DNA of 20,193 nucleotides from a virus: positions 1 through 20,193 of the IMG/VR virus record IMGVR_UViG_3300036770_000289, one strand, 5' to 3'. How positions within the stretch are numbered: the stretch's first letter is position 1; each line of letters begins with the position of its first letter. Under the pieces are notes generated by a model that was not told the DNA's origin, ran no database searches, and worked only from the letters and a program-made list of their open reading frames with translations. The position numbers were made by a program, and so were the translations under genes. This document shows, piece after piece, positions 1 through 7,456 of this stretch.

Positions 1-55
1 GGCAGTCGTGCCAGGTGACGATGGCGAGTGTGCCGAAGTCTTCTAGGCGAGCCAT
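1..55 (-). CDS. N-terminal start of a further gene (partial)
   Basis: An ATG at 55-53 opens a frame that runs off the window: MARLEDFGTLAIVTWHDC. GGAG lies eight nt upstream, and the start overlaps the phosphoesterase end by 13 nt, matching the style of neighbouring junctions. Only 18 residues are visible. The 'fGtLaiVtWhDc' opening recalls very small phage proteins of unknown function, but this is too little for a call. Confidence 0.55.
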   Translation of the reverse strand, partial: MARLEDFGTLAIVTWHDC

Positions 56-1050
56 ACGACGTACTCCGCTGTGACTCTGCCTCGTGCCGGATCGACGAAG
101 TGCAGGCGTTGTGATGGTTTGCCAGTGGCCGCGACGAACTCCTTGGCGTACTCCGAGTCGCTCTCGATTGAGCCGGTCACGAAGCATCGTCCGCCGTTGG
201 CAAGTGTCATGCAAATGTTCTGGTGAAAATGTCCTAGGTACCCGTCAGTGAAATCAGGTATGACGCCTGATGCCCAGGCGTTCATCTTGCGCATGATGCC
301 GAACGCTGGCACGTTGCCGCCGAACGATTTGATTTCGTCGCCGTGCACCAACAGCACTTTGTAGTTGCCAATCTCGAACCGTTGATACCAGGAGTCCGAG
401 TGCTGCCAAGTGACGTCGAGGTCTTTGCAGCGATCTTGGGCGATGCGGTAGGCCATTCGGTCGGCGTTGTCTCCGCCGTAGGTTCCGTCGCCGTAGCGGC
501 CGAGTCTGCCGTGGTTGCCCCATTCGCATACGATGCGCAGCGGCTTGGCGAAGTTCGCCTGCAGCGTGCGCACCATCCGCTCGATGAGTCGGGCTGTCTC
601 GAAGAGCTGCTCGAACAGGTGTGCTTCAATCTCCCAGACTTGAGACGGGAATACATTGCCGCCGCCCTCGACCATGTCACCGCCGAACATGATGACGCAT
701 TCATCGACCGGGTGATCGGCACGCTGAATCTCCGTCAATGCAATGACCTTGTCGGTGAACTCAGCGAGACGTTTGTCGGCAATCTGGATGCCGTATGACG
801 AGGTCTTCTTGCCTAGTTGCCAGTCGGTGGTATGAACCAGCGCGACTTCGTGCCCTTTGCGTCGCTTGTCCACGGGAGGCCGCTTGACAGCGAGTCCTCG
901 CCCAGATGCCCGAGCCGCCTCATAGGCTGCCGTGTAGACCGCGTTGACGAGGTCGTCGGTGCGACGCTTGTTCGCCGCCGCTTCCTGCTGGGCTTTCTTG
1001 AGAAGTCGTTGAAGTTCGTCGAGTTCCCGCTGATGGTCATAAGCACTCAT
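43..1050 (-). CDS. Calcineurin-like metallophosphoesterase (335 aa)
   Basis: A dinuclear metal phosphoesterase with all core blocks in order: 'HTTDWQLGK' (D76-W-Q78, motif I), 'MFGGDMVEGGG' (G124-D125), 'CEWGNHGRLGR' (N179-H180), 'LLVHGDEI' (H236) and 'GHFHQ' (H274-x-H276). Motif I has Gln where most relatives have His (DxH). Residues 1-50 form a charged helix ('RELDELQRLLKKAQQEAA'), an N-terminal extension absent from minimal enzymes. Related phage proteins are often annotated as phosphoesterase or Mre11/SbcD-type nuclease; the substrate is unknown. It starts by an ATGA overlap with the HTH-like gene and overlaps the next gene by 13 nt. Confidence 0.85.
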   Translation of the reverse strand: MSAYDHQRELDELQRLLKKAQQEAAANKRRTDDLVNAVYTAAYEAARASGRGLAVKRPPVDKRRKGHEVALVHTTDWQLGKKTSSYGIQIADKRLAEFTDKVIALTEIQRADHPVDECVIMFGGDMVEGGGNVFPSQVWEIEAHLFEQLFETARLIERMVRTLQANFAKPLRIVCEWGNHGRLGRYGDGTYGGDNADRMAYRIAQDRCKDLDVTWQHSDSWYQRFEIGNYKVLLVHGDEIKSFGGNVPAFGIMRKMNAWASGVIPDFTDGYLGHFHQNICMTLANGGRCFVTGSIESDSEYAKEFVAATGKPSQRLHFVDPARGRVTAEYVVWLA

Positions 1051-1289
1051 TTCTCGGCCTGCTTGACAAGATCGGCGCGGATGCGTTGCACAGCCGAATA
1101 TGAGATGCTGAACCCTGTGGATTTGACGACCCGGCAGATGACCGCAGTCGAGAACTCTTGATCTAGGCAGGCTTTCTCAAAGTCTTTCCAACCGTCCTTG
1201 CCGAGATGTGCGGCAAGTTTCTCTTCCGTCTTGGTGACGTTAGGACGCTTTGCGGCCTCTGCTCTTAGTGCCTCGAATAACTCTCCCAT
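1047..1289 (-). CDS. Small HTH-like protein (80 aa)
   Basis: An alpha-helical protein. Its C-terminal half, 'EFSTAVICRVVKSTGFSIS' and then 'YSAVQRIRADLVKQAEK', reads as helix-turn-helix, with GF at the turn and a basic recognition helix. Residues 1-40 are two helices without a known signature. It could be a small transcription factor or another phage DNA-binding protein. The SD AAAGGAGG (1303-1296), six nt before ATG 1289, is the best in the window and suggests strong translation. Its stop overlaps the next gene's ATG (ATGA). Confidence 0.65.
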   Translation of the reverse strand: MGELFEALRAEAAKRPNVTKTEEKLAAHLGKDGWKDFEKACLDQEFSTAVICRVVKSTGFSISYSAVQRIRADLVKQAEK

Positions 1290-1497
1290 TAGCAGCCTCC
1301 TTTAGGTGCCAGTCGATGTGCGAATCCACCTTACCCTCGACTCTGTCCATCGTGTGGGATACCCGTTGCAGGGCATCCATGACATGGCCGTGATCCCGGC
1401 GGTTCTCTTTACGGAACTGCTGGATGAGGGCGACGGTGATACCGCCTACGGCTGCGACTGCGGCTGCGATGACGAGTGCCCAGGCTTCAGTCAGCAT
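1240..1497 (-). CDS. Single-TM coiled-coil protein, actinophage lysis-region type (85 aa)
   Basis: Has one N-terminal TM segment ('EAWALVIAAAVAAVGGITVA', 4-23), then a basic helix and an amphipathic coiled coil ('VMDALQRVSHTMDRVEGKVD', followed by 'SHIDWHL'). The 'VEGKVDSHIDWHL' ending closely recalls small membrane proteins beside lysis genes in actinophages (DUF2746-like in my memory; not checked). Possible roles are a second holin or a lysis regulator. It starts at ATG 1497 with AGGA five nt upstream and overlaps the endolysin stop by 11 nt. Its last 17 codons overlap the next gene, whose perfect SD lies inside it. Confidence 0.7.
   Translation of the reverse strand: MLTEAWALVIAAAVAAVGGITVALIQQFRKENRRDHGHVMDALQRVSHTMDRVEGKVDSHIDWHLKEAANGRVIRGTKSRGRKAS
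1296..1303 (-). promoter_or_regulatory. Near-perfect Shine-Dalgarno (AAAGGAGG)
   Basis: Located six nt before ATG 1289 and inside the coding end of the upstream gene. It fixes the start of the HTH-like protein and signals high initiation despite a 50-nt gene overlap. Confidence 0.8.
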
Positions 1498-1990
1498 CGG
1501 CTTCCTGCTTGCCTGCGGCGATTGCGGCGAACCTGTCAATGTATGCCTGGGCGTCGTCGGCAAACTTCGGGCTTATCTCGACATGAATCCAGTCGCCGCC
1601 CGGCGCACCAGTGATGGTCTTGCTCGTGTAGTTCTGCCAGGTACCCCGGTCGCAACGCCATCCGCGACCATGCGGTTGCGGGAAGTAGTCCAAGATGCAC
1701 TCAATCTGGAGACGCTTGGCGTTGGCGACGAGGAAGTCCATGATTGCTTCGGCGTGCTTGCGACCGTCAACCTTCCCGAGCTTGCCGACCTTGCGGTACG
1801 AGAGGTCGACGGCACGCCCTGTTGCGTGAACGGATAGTGATGTCTTTCCGGCCATGGGGCGCACGACCCAGGTGCCGTTGTTCCAAACCGCACCGTCAGA
1901 AACTTTGACTATCTCACGCACGAACTGCTCGAGCCCCGCACGCTTCCCTGGGGCAGCACCGTCCTTCGTGCCGGTGTACGGGCGAGTCAT
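1487..1990 (-). CDS. Endolysin, M15-type DD-peptidase/VanY-like (167 aa)
   Basis: Cuts peptide cross-links of peptidoglycan at lysis. The zinc-site pattern of the M15 family is present: 'SLSVHATGRAVDLSYR' with H55-x6-D62, and 'GGDWIHVEIS' with H136 as the third ligand and the neighbouring acid E138. The rest ('HAEAIMDFLVANAKRLQI', 'HGRGWRCDRGTWQNY') fits the small alpha/beta catalytic domain. No separate wall-binding domain and no signal peptide are visible, so export through the holin pore is expected. ATG 1990 is chosen four nt after the holin stop, with AAGAAG upstream. The open frame extends further upstream only by overlapping the holin gene. Confidence 0.85.
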   Translation of the reverse strand: MTRPYTGTKDGAAPGKRAGLEQFVREIVKVSDGAVWNNGTWVVRPMAGKTSLSVHATGRAVDLSYRKVGKLGKVDGRKHAEAIMDFLVANAKRLQIECILDYFPQPHGRGWRCDRGTWQNYTSKTITGAPGGDWIHVEISPKFADDAQAYIDRFAAIAAGKQEADAD

Positions 1991-1994
1991 CGCC

Positions 1995-2273
1995 TTACTT
2001 CTTCTTGACGGGCTTGCCGTTGCCGAACGCTTCTTTGATTTCATCAGCAGTCAAATCTCCATCGACCGAAGCGGCCGCAAGTTTCTGGATTACCTGTACG
2101 CACGCCATGATGCCCGACAGCATCGCAGCCTTCGCCACACTCACACCAATCACCGCACCACCAGCGATCGCCGGGAGTGCGTTGGCGAGGAATAGGGAGA
2201 AGAGCCGCTGGCCGAGGTCGAGGGCTTTGGCGATGGTCGCGTTCGATTTGATGTTCACTTCAGGTGTCGTCAC
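1995..2273 (-). CDS. Holin-like membrane protein (92 aa)
   Basis: The N-terminal 20 residues are polar. Two hydrophobic stretches follow ('LFSLFLANALPAIAGGAVIG', 24-43, and 'AAMLSGIMACVQVIQKLAAA', about 49-68). Next comes 'DGDLTADEIKEAF', a short acidic helix-loop segment, and a Lys-rich end (KPVKKK). A TM region followed by a charged C-terminus fits phage holins, which make the membrane pores that release the endolysin. It uses a GTG start at 2273 with GGGAGAG close upstream. It lies directly before the endolysin, with four nt between the genes. Confidence 0.65.
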   Translation of the reverse strand: MTTPEVNIKSNATIAKALDLGQRLFSLFLANALPAIAGGAVIGVSVAKAAMLSGIMACVQVIQKLAAASVDGDLTADEIKEAFGNGKPVKKK

Positions 2274-2430
2274 TGTTCTCTCCCTGTGAGGTCAGCCACA
2301 AGTGTAGTGAAACCACCACGACCGTCACCAGAGAAGCCTGATAGAAAGTTGAACCGGTCAACGTCAGCAGCACCATTGCGGTGCCAGCCCACGTCCACAC
2401 GTTCTCGATCAGATATTCACGCCACTTCAT
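2260..2430 (-). CDS. Two-TM holin candidate (56 aa)
   Basis: A short gene with AGGAG six nt before ATG 2430 and a TGA at 2262-2260. The product begins MKWREYLIENVWTWAGTAMV and contains two hydrophobic segments ('WTWAGTAMVLLTLTG', about 12-26, and 'ASLVTVVVVSLHLWLT', about 32-47), then a polar tail (SQGENSDDT). Two TM segments in a very small protein next to an endolysin fit a class II holin or an antiholin. It starts by an ATGA overlap with the exported protein and overlaps the next gene by 14 nt, so the three are co-translated. Confidence 0.65.
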   Translation of the reverse strand: MKWREYLIENVWTWAGTAMVLLTLTGSTFYQASLVTVVVVSLHLWLTSQGENSDDT

Positions 2431-2666
2431 CGTCGTCTCCTGGTCGCCGGTGCGACCACCGTCAACAACACAACCGCGTTGACGGTCTTTCGTTGTTCTT
2501 CAGTTATGCGCGACCCGTCAGGAAGCCACGACGCCCTACATTCGTAGGCGTTCTCATACTGTGGTTCAACCTCAACCTCGCGACATTCGAGCTGTTGCGC
2601 TCGTGCTGGGGATGCGAAAAGGACTAGAAAGAGGGCGGGAAAGGCAACAAACGCCCTACTCCGCAT
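2427..2666 (-). CDS. Small exported protein in the lysis region (79 aa)
   Basis: The product has a clear Sec signal peptide: a basic start (MRSRAF), a hydrophobic core (VAFPALFLVLFA) and a likely signal peptidase I site after ASPARA. The mature part is about 56 residues, with two Cys ('LECREVEVE', 'AYECRASW') and a weakly hydrophobic C-terminal segment ('NAVVLLTVVAPA') ending in four Arg. There is no lipobox. ATG 2666 is used here; the in-frame TTG at 2675 would add three residues (MKR) and cannot be excluded. The stop overlaps the next gene's ATG (ATGA), tying it to the holin candidates. The function is unknown; a lysis accessory role is inferred from its place. Confidence 0.6.
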   Translation of the reverse strand: MRSRAFVAFPALFLVLFASPARAQQLECREVEVEPQYENAYECRASWLPDGSRITEEQRKTVNAVVLLTVVAPATRRRR

Positions 2667-2931
2667 CCTCTTCAACGACTTCTTCTTCGACCACCGGTGC
2701 TACGAACACGTCATTCTCGGGGTCGTATGTCCAGCCGACACCGGGATACGCGGCCCTGAACGAAGCGTTGTACGAGCATTGCTTCCATACACCACCAAGT
2801 CCTAGCGATGCCATAAACGCCTGACCGATAGGTTCGCTTTCAGGAAAGTCCGTGTCACCAAGCACTGCGTTATTGACGACATTCACCGTCAGCACGATGT
2901 TGTTCTCATCTAGTTGAGCGAAATGTGCCAT
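2656..2931 (-). CDS. Conserved small phage protein after the fibre gene (91 aa)
   Basis: Starts MAHFAQLDENNIVLTVNVVN and contains 'GVWKQCSYNASFRAAYPGVG' and 'WTYDPENDVFVAP'. I recognise this 'fA.lDenN.V..v.vv.n......G..WkqtSyn..fR..yagiGytYd...d.F..P' pattern as a small protein widespread in aquatic phages, usually next to tail-fibre genes, with no established function. The C-terminus is acidic (VVEEEVVEEDAE). The ATG at 2931 follows an AGG six nt upstream; earlier in-frame starts overlap the fibre gene and lack the conserved opening. It overlaps the start of the next gene. Confidence 0.75.
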   Translation of the reverse strand: MAHFAQLDENNIVLTVNVVNNAVLGDTDFPESEPIGQAFMASLGLGGVWKQCSYNASFRAAYPGVGWTYDPENDVFVAPVVEEEVVEEDAE

Positions 2932-2938
2932 TGTCAAC

Positions 2939-4102
2939 CTACCAAGTGATGCTTCCGTTGCCTGTAAATGTGTAGACAGTGTACGCACCTGTTGTGCTGA
3001 CGCTCGGGCTTCCTGTCGTTGACGCGGCAGCTGTCTTACTGCGCAAGATTACGACACCTGAACCGCCGCTAGCGACAGTGTCGTATCCACCACCAGCACC
3101 ACCACCTGTGTTTGTTCCACCAGCAGTTCCACCGACAGGACCACTGCCAGCGTTGCCGCCGCTACCGCCGCCACCTGAACCACCAGAAGAAGTGAAACTG
3201 TTTCGAGACTGACCGCCGCCACCGCCGCCACGAGTGACAGATGAACCTGTTATTGACGATGCGACACCATTACCACCAGCACCACCATTACCGCTAGACC
3301 CTGTTGCACCAACCGCACCAGCACCGCCGCCGCCGCCGCCGTTATCGTTCGGGAATGGCGAACCACCTGTGCCACCCGAATAACCTTGACTTCCTAGACC
3401 GCCAGCACCAGCGATGCTTACGCCGCCGCCGCCACCACCACCAGAGCCACCTATTCTTGGCGCAAGGTTGCCACTCGGACTTCCATACCCGCCGCCATAC
3501 GCAATAACAGTTGAACCGATACTGCTGTCACTTCCGTTTGTATTTGCTGCACCGCCACCACCAACCGTAATCGTGTACGAAGTTCCCTTTACAGGATAAA
3601 ACGGCACTTCCGCAGATGAGCCACCGCCAGAAGTTTCACCAGGAACAGAACACCTGTACCCACCAGCACCGCCACCACCAGAACCAGTACCCGCACCGCC
3701 ACCGATGACGAGATACTCAACAGCTATTGAAGTTGGGCCACTGCGAAAAAAGATGGAGCTTGACGCGCTGGTGAAATAAACGACTCCGCCCTCCCATTGC
3801 GCCAATGTCGGTGCTGAACCAGCAGAAGAGTTCAGTGTCATGCCCGTTCCGGCTGCGACGGTAATCGTGCCCGAACCAATCGAGTGAACCCAAACGATGT
3901 CACCTGCGTTGAACGTTGAGTCGGGAACGGTGACGGTTCCTGCGGAAGCCATGTTCATGACTTCGCGGGTGCCTTTGTCGGTTGCTTGCAACGTGTAGTT
4001 GGCGGTCTGCGTTGAGACGGTCCAGTTGAAGTCATTGGTTTGCAGATCGTTCATCTGCTGTGCTGTGAGCGTCTGCCCACTTGAAAAGCTCTGCTTGGCC
4101 AT
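2939..4102 (-). CDS. Glycine-rich tail fibre/adhesin-like protein (387 aa)
   Basis: The N-terminus (FSSGQTLTAQQMNDLQ, then 'DKGTREVMNMASAGTVTVPD' and 'GDIVWVHSIGSGTITVAAG') resembles the virion-attached part of environmental phage fibres. 'VEYLVIGGGAGTGSGGGGAG' (about 129-148) opens a long Gly/Ser/Ala-rich region to about residue 345, broken by short loops containing Tyr, Phe, Pro and Asn. The tail ends 'STTGAYTVYTFTGNGSITW', a typical closing beta strand for this kind of Gly-rich protein. In Salmonella phage S16 a Gly-rich adhesin packs as polyglycine-II helices that display host-binding loops, so a receptor-binding role is a reasonable inference. The DNA is rich in GCC/CCA triplets on the plus strand. 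Confidence 0.75.
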   Translation of the reverse strand: MAKQSFSSGQTLTAQQMNDLQTNDFNWTVSTQTANYTLQATDKGTREVMNMASAGTVTVPDSTFNAGDIVWVHSIGSGTITVAAGTGMTLNSSAGSAPTLAQWEGGVVYFTSASSSIFFRSGPTSIAVEYLVIGGGAGTGSGGGGAGGYRCSVPGETSGGGSSAEVPFYPVKGTSYTITVGGGGAANTNGSDSSIGSTVIAYGGGYGSPSGNLAPRIGGSGGGGGGGVSIAGAGGLGSQGYSGGTGGSPFPNDNGGGGGGAGAVGATGSSGNGGAGGNGVASSITGSSVTRGGGGGGQSRNSFTSSGGSGGGGSGGNAGSGPVGGTAGGTNTGGGAGGGYDTVASGGSGVVILRSKTAAASTTGSPSVSTTGAYTVYTFTGNGSITW

Positions 4103-4110
4103 GGCGGTGC

Positions 4111-5361
4111 TTATCCTAGCCCAACGCTGACGTCGTCAAGTTGCGATGCGTCAAGGATGAAAGCGGTCAATAATTGTGCCTGTCCCAAGCCGAGGGTGAC
4201 CTGGTGGATTCCTGGGGTTATCTGGTGCGCAATGCGTTCAATGAAGACACTCTGGGTGATTGAGGCTGGTGCGCCTGTGGCGAAGTTCTTGACGACGCTG
4301 ATGACGTCACCAATCTCAAAAGAATCGATGGCTTCAATCTGGGCTTGGCTCAGGCCGTTCATGGTGATGCCGATTTGCACGAACCGCGACACGGGGTCTT
4401 TGTATTTGTCGACGATGTTCTGGGCAAGCGTCGCAGCTTCGGTGGCATCGACGAGCGGCAAGTCATTGAGGCTGTAGTTCGTGATGCCGTACTCGCCGAC
4501 CGATGTCGAGTCTGCGGCCGTGCCGACGGCGTTGCCTTTCGTGGTGACGGTCGCCGAGTTGTAGAGCGTCTCGGCACCGTAAAGCACGTCGAGTGCCTGG
4601 TATGGGATTGCGGTTCCACCGTCGGAGAAAGTGGCGATCGCTGTGGAGAACGTGAAATCGATGCGTGGTTGGAAGGTTGCGTTGCCGTTGCGTGCGATGA
4701 AGAATCGGCCGTCTTCTGATTCGGCGACTTGTTGCAATGCGGCTGCGACGCTGTCGCCGTCGGCGTAGGCGAATGTTCCGAGGGTGGCGACACCGGTGGA
4801 GATGTTGCGGGTTGCGGTGGAGTAGGCGACTTCTGGTCGGTCGAGGATGCGGGTGACGCGATCGGAGGTGAGTTCTTGTGGTGGGGTGAAGGCGAGCAGC
4901 GTTGTCTTGGCGAAACTGGAAAGGTCATCGACGCCGACAATGGTGCAGGTGGAGAGATCGGGTTGTGCGTATTCGATGTCAAGGTCTTGAACTCGCCCGA
5001 CGAAAAGCGGCTCGTCACCGGCGGTACCTGCGTAGACCTGGACGAAGCGTCGTGGGGCGATGCCGAGGTCACCCTGGTAGTAGGGCGAGGCGGTGTTGGC
5101 TGGGTCGAATGAGCGGCCCGATGCCCGGTCGTCAAGGACGATTTGGCAGACGCCTGGCTGGAACTGTGAGCGGAGCTGGTCGGTGCGACCGCGGGTAATG
5201 CCGACCGAAAGGACGTATTCGGTGACGTCCACGAAGTCGGTTGAGCCATCCAATGTGTCGACACCGTCAAGTTGCGATGAATCGAGGACGAACTGATCTG
5301 CGATAAAACCTGCGTCGAGCAGCACCTTCAGGGTCTCACCCCACGGCATCACCTTCGCCAT
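4111..5361 (-). CDS. Minor tail protein, distal tail/baseplate hub type (416 aa)
   Basis: Lies directly after the tape measure, where distal-tail and hub proteins are encoded. The N-terminal part reads 'VTEYVLSVGITRGRTDQLR', 'FQPGVCQIVLDDRASGRSFD' and 'PYYQGDLGIAPRRFVQVYA', the strand-rich 'G..d.......G...i.LdN..g.fdP.n..spy' pattern common in actinophage minor tail proteins. 'PLFVGRVQDLDIEY' and 'STCTIVGVDDLSSFA' continue it. Residues 24-39 and the last 16 residues are copies of the LDxSxLD module also present in the 274-aa protein, so the protein is nearly bracketed by this element. It starts at ATG 5361, one nt after the tape measure stop. Confidence 0.8.
   Translation of the reverse strand: MAKVMPWGETLKVLLDAGFIADQFVLDSSQLDGVDTLDGSTDFVDVTEYVLSVGITRGRTDQLRSQFQPGVCQIVLDDRASGRSFDPANTASPYYQGDLGIAPRRFVQVYAGTAGDEPLFVGRVQDLDIEYAQPDLSTCTIVGVDDLSSFAKTTLLAFTPPQELTSDRVTRILDRPEVAYSTATRNISTGVATLGTFAYADGDSVAAALQQVAESEDGRFFIARNGNATFQPRIDFTFSTAIATFSDGGTAIPYQALDVLYGAETLYNSATVTTKGNAVGTAADSTSVGEYGITNYSLNDLPLVDATEAATLAQNIVDKYKDPVSRFVQIGITMNGLSQAQIEAIDSFEIGDVISVVKNFATGAPASITQSVFIERIAHQITPGIHQVTLGLGQAQLLTAFILDASQLDDVSVGLG
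4114..4161 (-). repeat. Dispersed LDxSxLD module, copy D
   Basis: Encodes the C-terminal 16 residues (FILDASQLDDVSVGLG) of the minor tail protein, right up to the stop codon. It is most like copy A at 19689-19736, in which 11 or 12 of 16 residues are identical by eye. Confidence 0.7.
5245..5292 (-). repeat. Dispersed LDxSxLD module, copy C
   Basis: Encodes residues 24-39 (FVLDSSQLDGVDTLDG) of the minor tail protein. It is most like copy B at 19626-19673. Confidence 0.65.
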
Positions 5362-5362
5362 C

Positions 5363-7441
5363 TCAGGCCACGCGCATCAATGTGTCAAGCGGACCAGCCA
5401 CCGACGTGTATTGATCCAACACCTCAATGATTTCTTTCCCAACCTGATAGGCGTTCCCGCCGATACCAGCCGTCACATTCACCACCACAGATGTCGCTGC
5501 GGTCTCGGGCATGATGCGTTGATCGCTGACTGGTGTGGGCGGAACAGGAATCAATCCTTGCACCGGGTTGGCATTCGAGAACTTCGGCACCGTCGCAGCC
5601 AACGTTTGCAACGCAGTCAATGCTTCCGTGTATTCCTGCAAGGCTTCGGTCTGCTCATCCAGAGCTTCCTTGTATCGCTTGGCTGCATCGGTCTGACGCT
5701 TTGTCAATTCCTCCACCGCCGACTGAAGTGGGATAAGTTCCTCGTCACCTTCGCGCAACCCTTCGGTGGCGATGCGAAGTTGACGACGAGCCTCAGTCAA
5801 ATCGGTGGCAACCTCAATCTGACGGTCCTCGGCATCAACCACCTGGAATTTCGCTTCGGCGAGACGAATCTCCGCCTTGCGAATCTCATCCGGTGTCGCC
5901 TCCGGGTCTTGGCGCAACTTCGCCAACTCACGCTCAGCGTCCCTGACCGCGATGACTGATTCCTCGACATCAAACTTGGCACGAGCCACCGTGCGTTCTG
6001 CGGCTGCGACCTTGCGATTGGCGGACGCAATCTGCTCCGGTGAACCACCCTGCTGAGCTTTCGCCAAATCCTCCTGAGCCTTCGCCAACGCCTTGTCTGC
6101 ATCAGCCAACGACACTCGAGCCTCGCTCGCACGCTCCTGGCTACGACCGAACGCATCCGATGCAGACTTAGCCGACTTCACCGCCGCTGTGTAATCCTTC
6201 AAGCGTTCCTGAAATGTCTTGACGTCGTCGGCTGCTTTCTTTGATTTGCCGCCAGCCTTCTCGGCACCATCACCAAAATCGTCCAGGCTGGTTCGCGTAC
6301 CTTTGGCGACACGGCCAACCTGTGCTAGACGACGCTCAACTACATCCATCGGACCCGCAGCAATGATTTCTAGACGCTTCGATGCCTGAGATACCGAATC
6401 GCGGAAGCCATCAAATGCTCCCTGAACTTCTTGTGTCCTGCGTGCGATACCGGCTTGGATGGATTCAATCGGCTTGCCGAAAGCAAGAGCCGAACGCACC
6501 AAATCAATCGCCACGAATAATGGGCTGAGTGTTGCGACGACACCTTCCATGAACTTGTAGACGCCAACTGCGACGCCTTCAAGTTGGTCAAGGATTGCGA
6601 TGCCTGCTTGTCCGAATGCGGCAACGAAGACCGCCAATGCAGATTTCACGCCTTGGCTGCGAAATGCTTCGATTGCCATGCTGAATGCTGGGATGACGGT
6701 TCTGGTGAGATAATCCGTCACATCGGTCAACGCTGGAAGGAGCATTTCGCCGAACTGTTCTCGCAGTTCATCGACCGCAATACCGAATGCGCGGAATCGG
6801 CCTTGTGCCGAATCGGCGGATGCCGCTGCGGCACCCTCAAAGGTGTCAGCCAACTGACGGGTGATTGCCTCAAAGTTCTTTGTCTTGACCGCGTTCTGAT
6901 CGAGTGGCACACCGAGACGAGTTAGAGCCGTGACCGAACCTTGGCTTGCACGGGCAAGCGCAATCGTCACCGACTCGAGGTCACGGCCCGACCCGGCACT
7001 GATGTCGAGCGCAAGCTTCAACAAATCCTGCGACTGCTTCAGATCACCAGTCGCACGAACCAGCGTCGTCATCGCCGGACGCAACTGGTCATCCGACACC
7101 GCAGCCGCCTGCGACATCGACGTAATGAACTCTTCCGTTGCGGCAACCAACTGCTTTGACTCACCGAACGTCGTGTTCAATGCCTGAGCAAGACGCGCCT
7201 GCGACTCCGCATCCTCAGCCGCAGCCTTCACCGCCAACCCAGCTGCGGCAGACACCGCACCGAACGCCGCAGTGCCAGCAATTGAAATCGTCTTGAACGA
7301 TGGCAGCAAGTCCATCAACTTGCCGCCGAGACCACCCTTACCGAGCGTCGCCGTCGCTTCCTTGCCGACCTTGTCGAACGTAGAGATGAGCGACTTCGCG
7401 TCGCCAACGAGCTTGACAAGGAACTCGCGTGACACGGCCAT
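5363..7441 (-). CDS. Tape measure protein (692 aa)
   Basis: Sets tail length; at about 1.5 angstrom per residue it predicts a tail near 100 nm. The opening MAVSREFLVKLVGDAKSL is typical of the family. Residues 50-240 are Ala-rich with 'ALARASQGSVTALTRLGVPL' (161-180) and 'SADSAQGRFRAFGIAVDEL' (208-226), both familiar from actinophage tape measures. Hydrophobic stretches run at about 265-320 and may cross the host membrane. Residues 400-615 are a long coiled coil of Ala, Glu, Lys and Arg, with roughly repeating 'A..A...la.A' blocks. No lytic peptidase or transglycosylase motif is seen. It is the longest gene in the window. No clear SD lies upstream of ATG 7441. Confidence 0.92.
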   Translation of the reverse strand: MAVSREFLVKLVGDAKSLISTFDKVGKEATATLGKGGLGGKLMDLLPSFKTISIAGTAAFGAVSAAAGLAVKAAAEDAESQARLAQALNTTFGESKQLVAATEEFITSMSQAAAVSDDQLRPAMTTLVRATGDLKQSQDLLKLALDISAGSGRDLESVTIALARASQGSVTALTRLGVPLDQNAVKTKNFEAITRQLADTFEGAAAASADSAQGRFRAFGIAVDELREQFGEMLLPALTDVTDYLTRTVIPAFSMAIEAFRSQGVKSALAVFVAAFGQAGIAILDQLEGVAVGVYKFMEGVVATLSPLFVAIDLVRSALAFGKPIESIQAGIARRTQEVQGAFDGFRDSVSQASKRLEIIAAGPMDVVERRLAQVGRVAKGTRTSLDDFGDGAEKAGGKSKKAADDVKTFQERLKDYTAAVKSAKSASDAFGRSQERASEARVSLADADKALAKAQEDLAKAQQGGSPEQIASANRKVAAAERTVARAKFDVEESVIAVRDAERELAKLRQDPEATPDEIRKAEIRLAEAKFQVVDAEDRQIEVATDLTEARRQLRIATEGLREGDEELIPLQSAVEELTKRQTDAAKRYKEALDEQTEALQEYTEALTALQTLAATVPKFSNANPVQGLIPVPPTPVSDQRIMPETAATSVVVNVTAGIGGNAYQVGKEIIEVLDQYTSVAGPLDTLMRVA

Positions 7442-7456
7442 GACGACCGATTCTAC

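Noticed and set aside
343-798. Open frame of 151 codons on the plus strand
   Set aside because: It is antisense to the phosphoesterase, whose catalytic motifs are intact on the minus strand. It has no recognisable domain, and no other plus-strand gene is supported.
1991-2044. Upstream start for the endolysin giving a Lys/Arg-rich leader
   Set aside because: It would overlap the holin gene by 50 nt. The leader is an out-of-frame reading of the holin's Lys-rich tail and is not a signal peptide.
3040-3700. GCC/CCA triplet runs resembling a tandem repeat or CRISPR-like array
   Set aside because: They are explained by Gly codons of the fibre-like protein. There are no constant repeats with unique spacers.
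4359-5270. Second minus-strand frame of 303 codons inside the minor tail gene
   Set aside because: It is Ser/Thr/Pro-rich without motifs and lies entirely inside a gene with a convincing product, so it is a codon-bias shadow.
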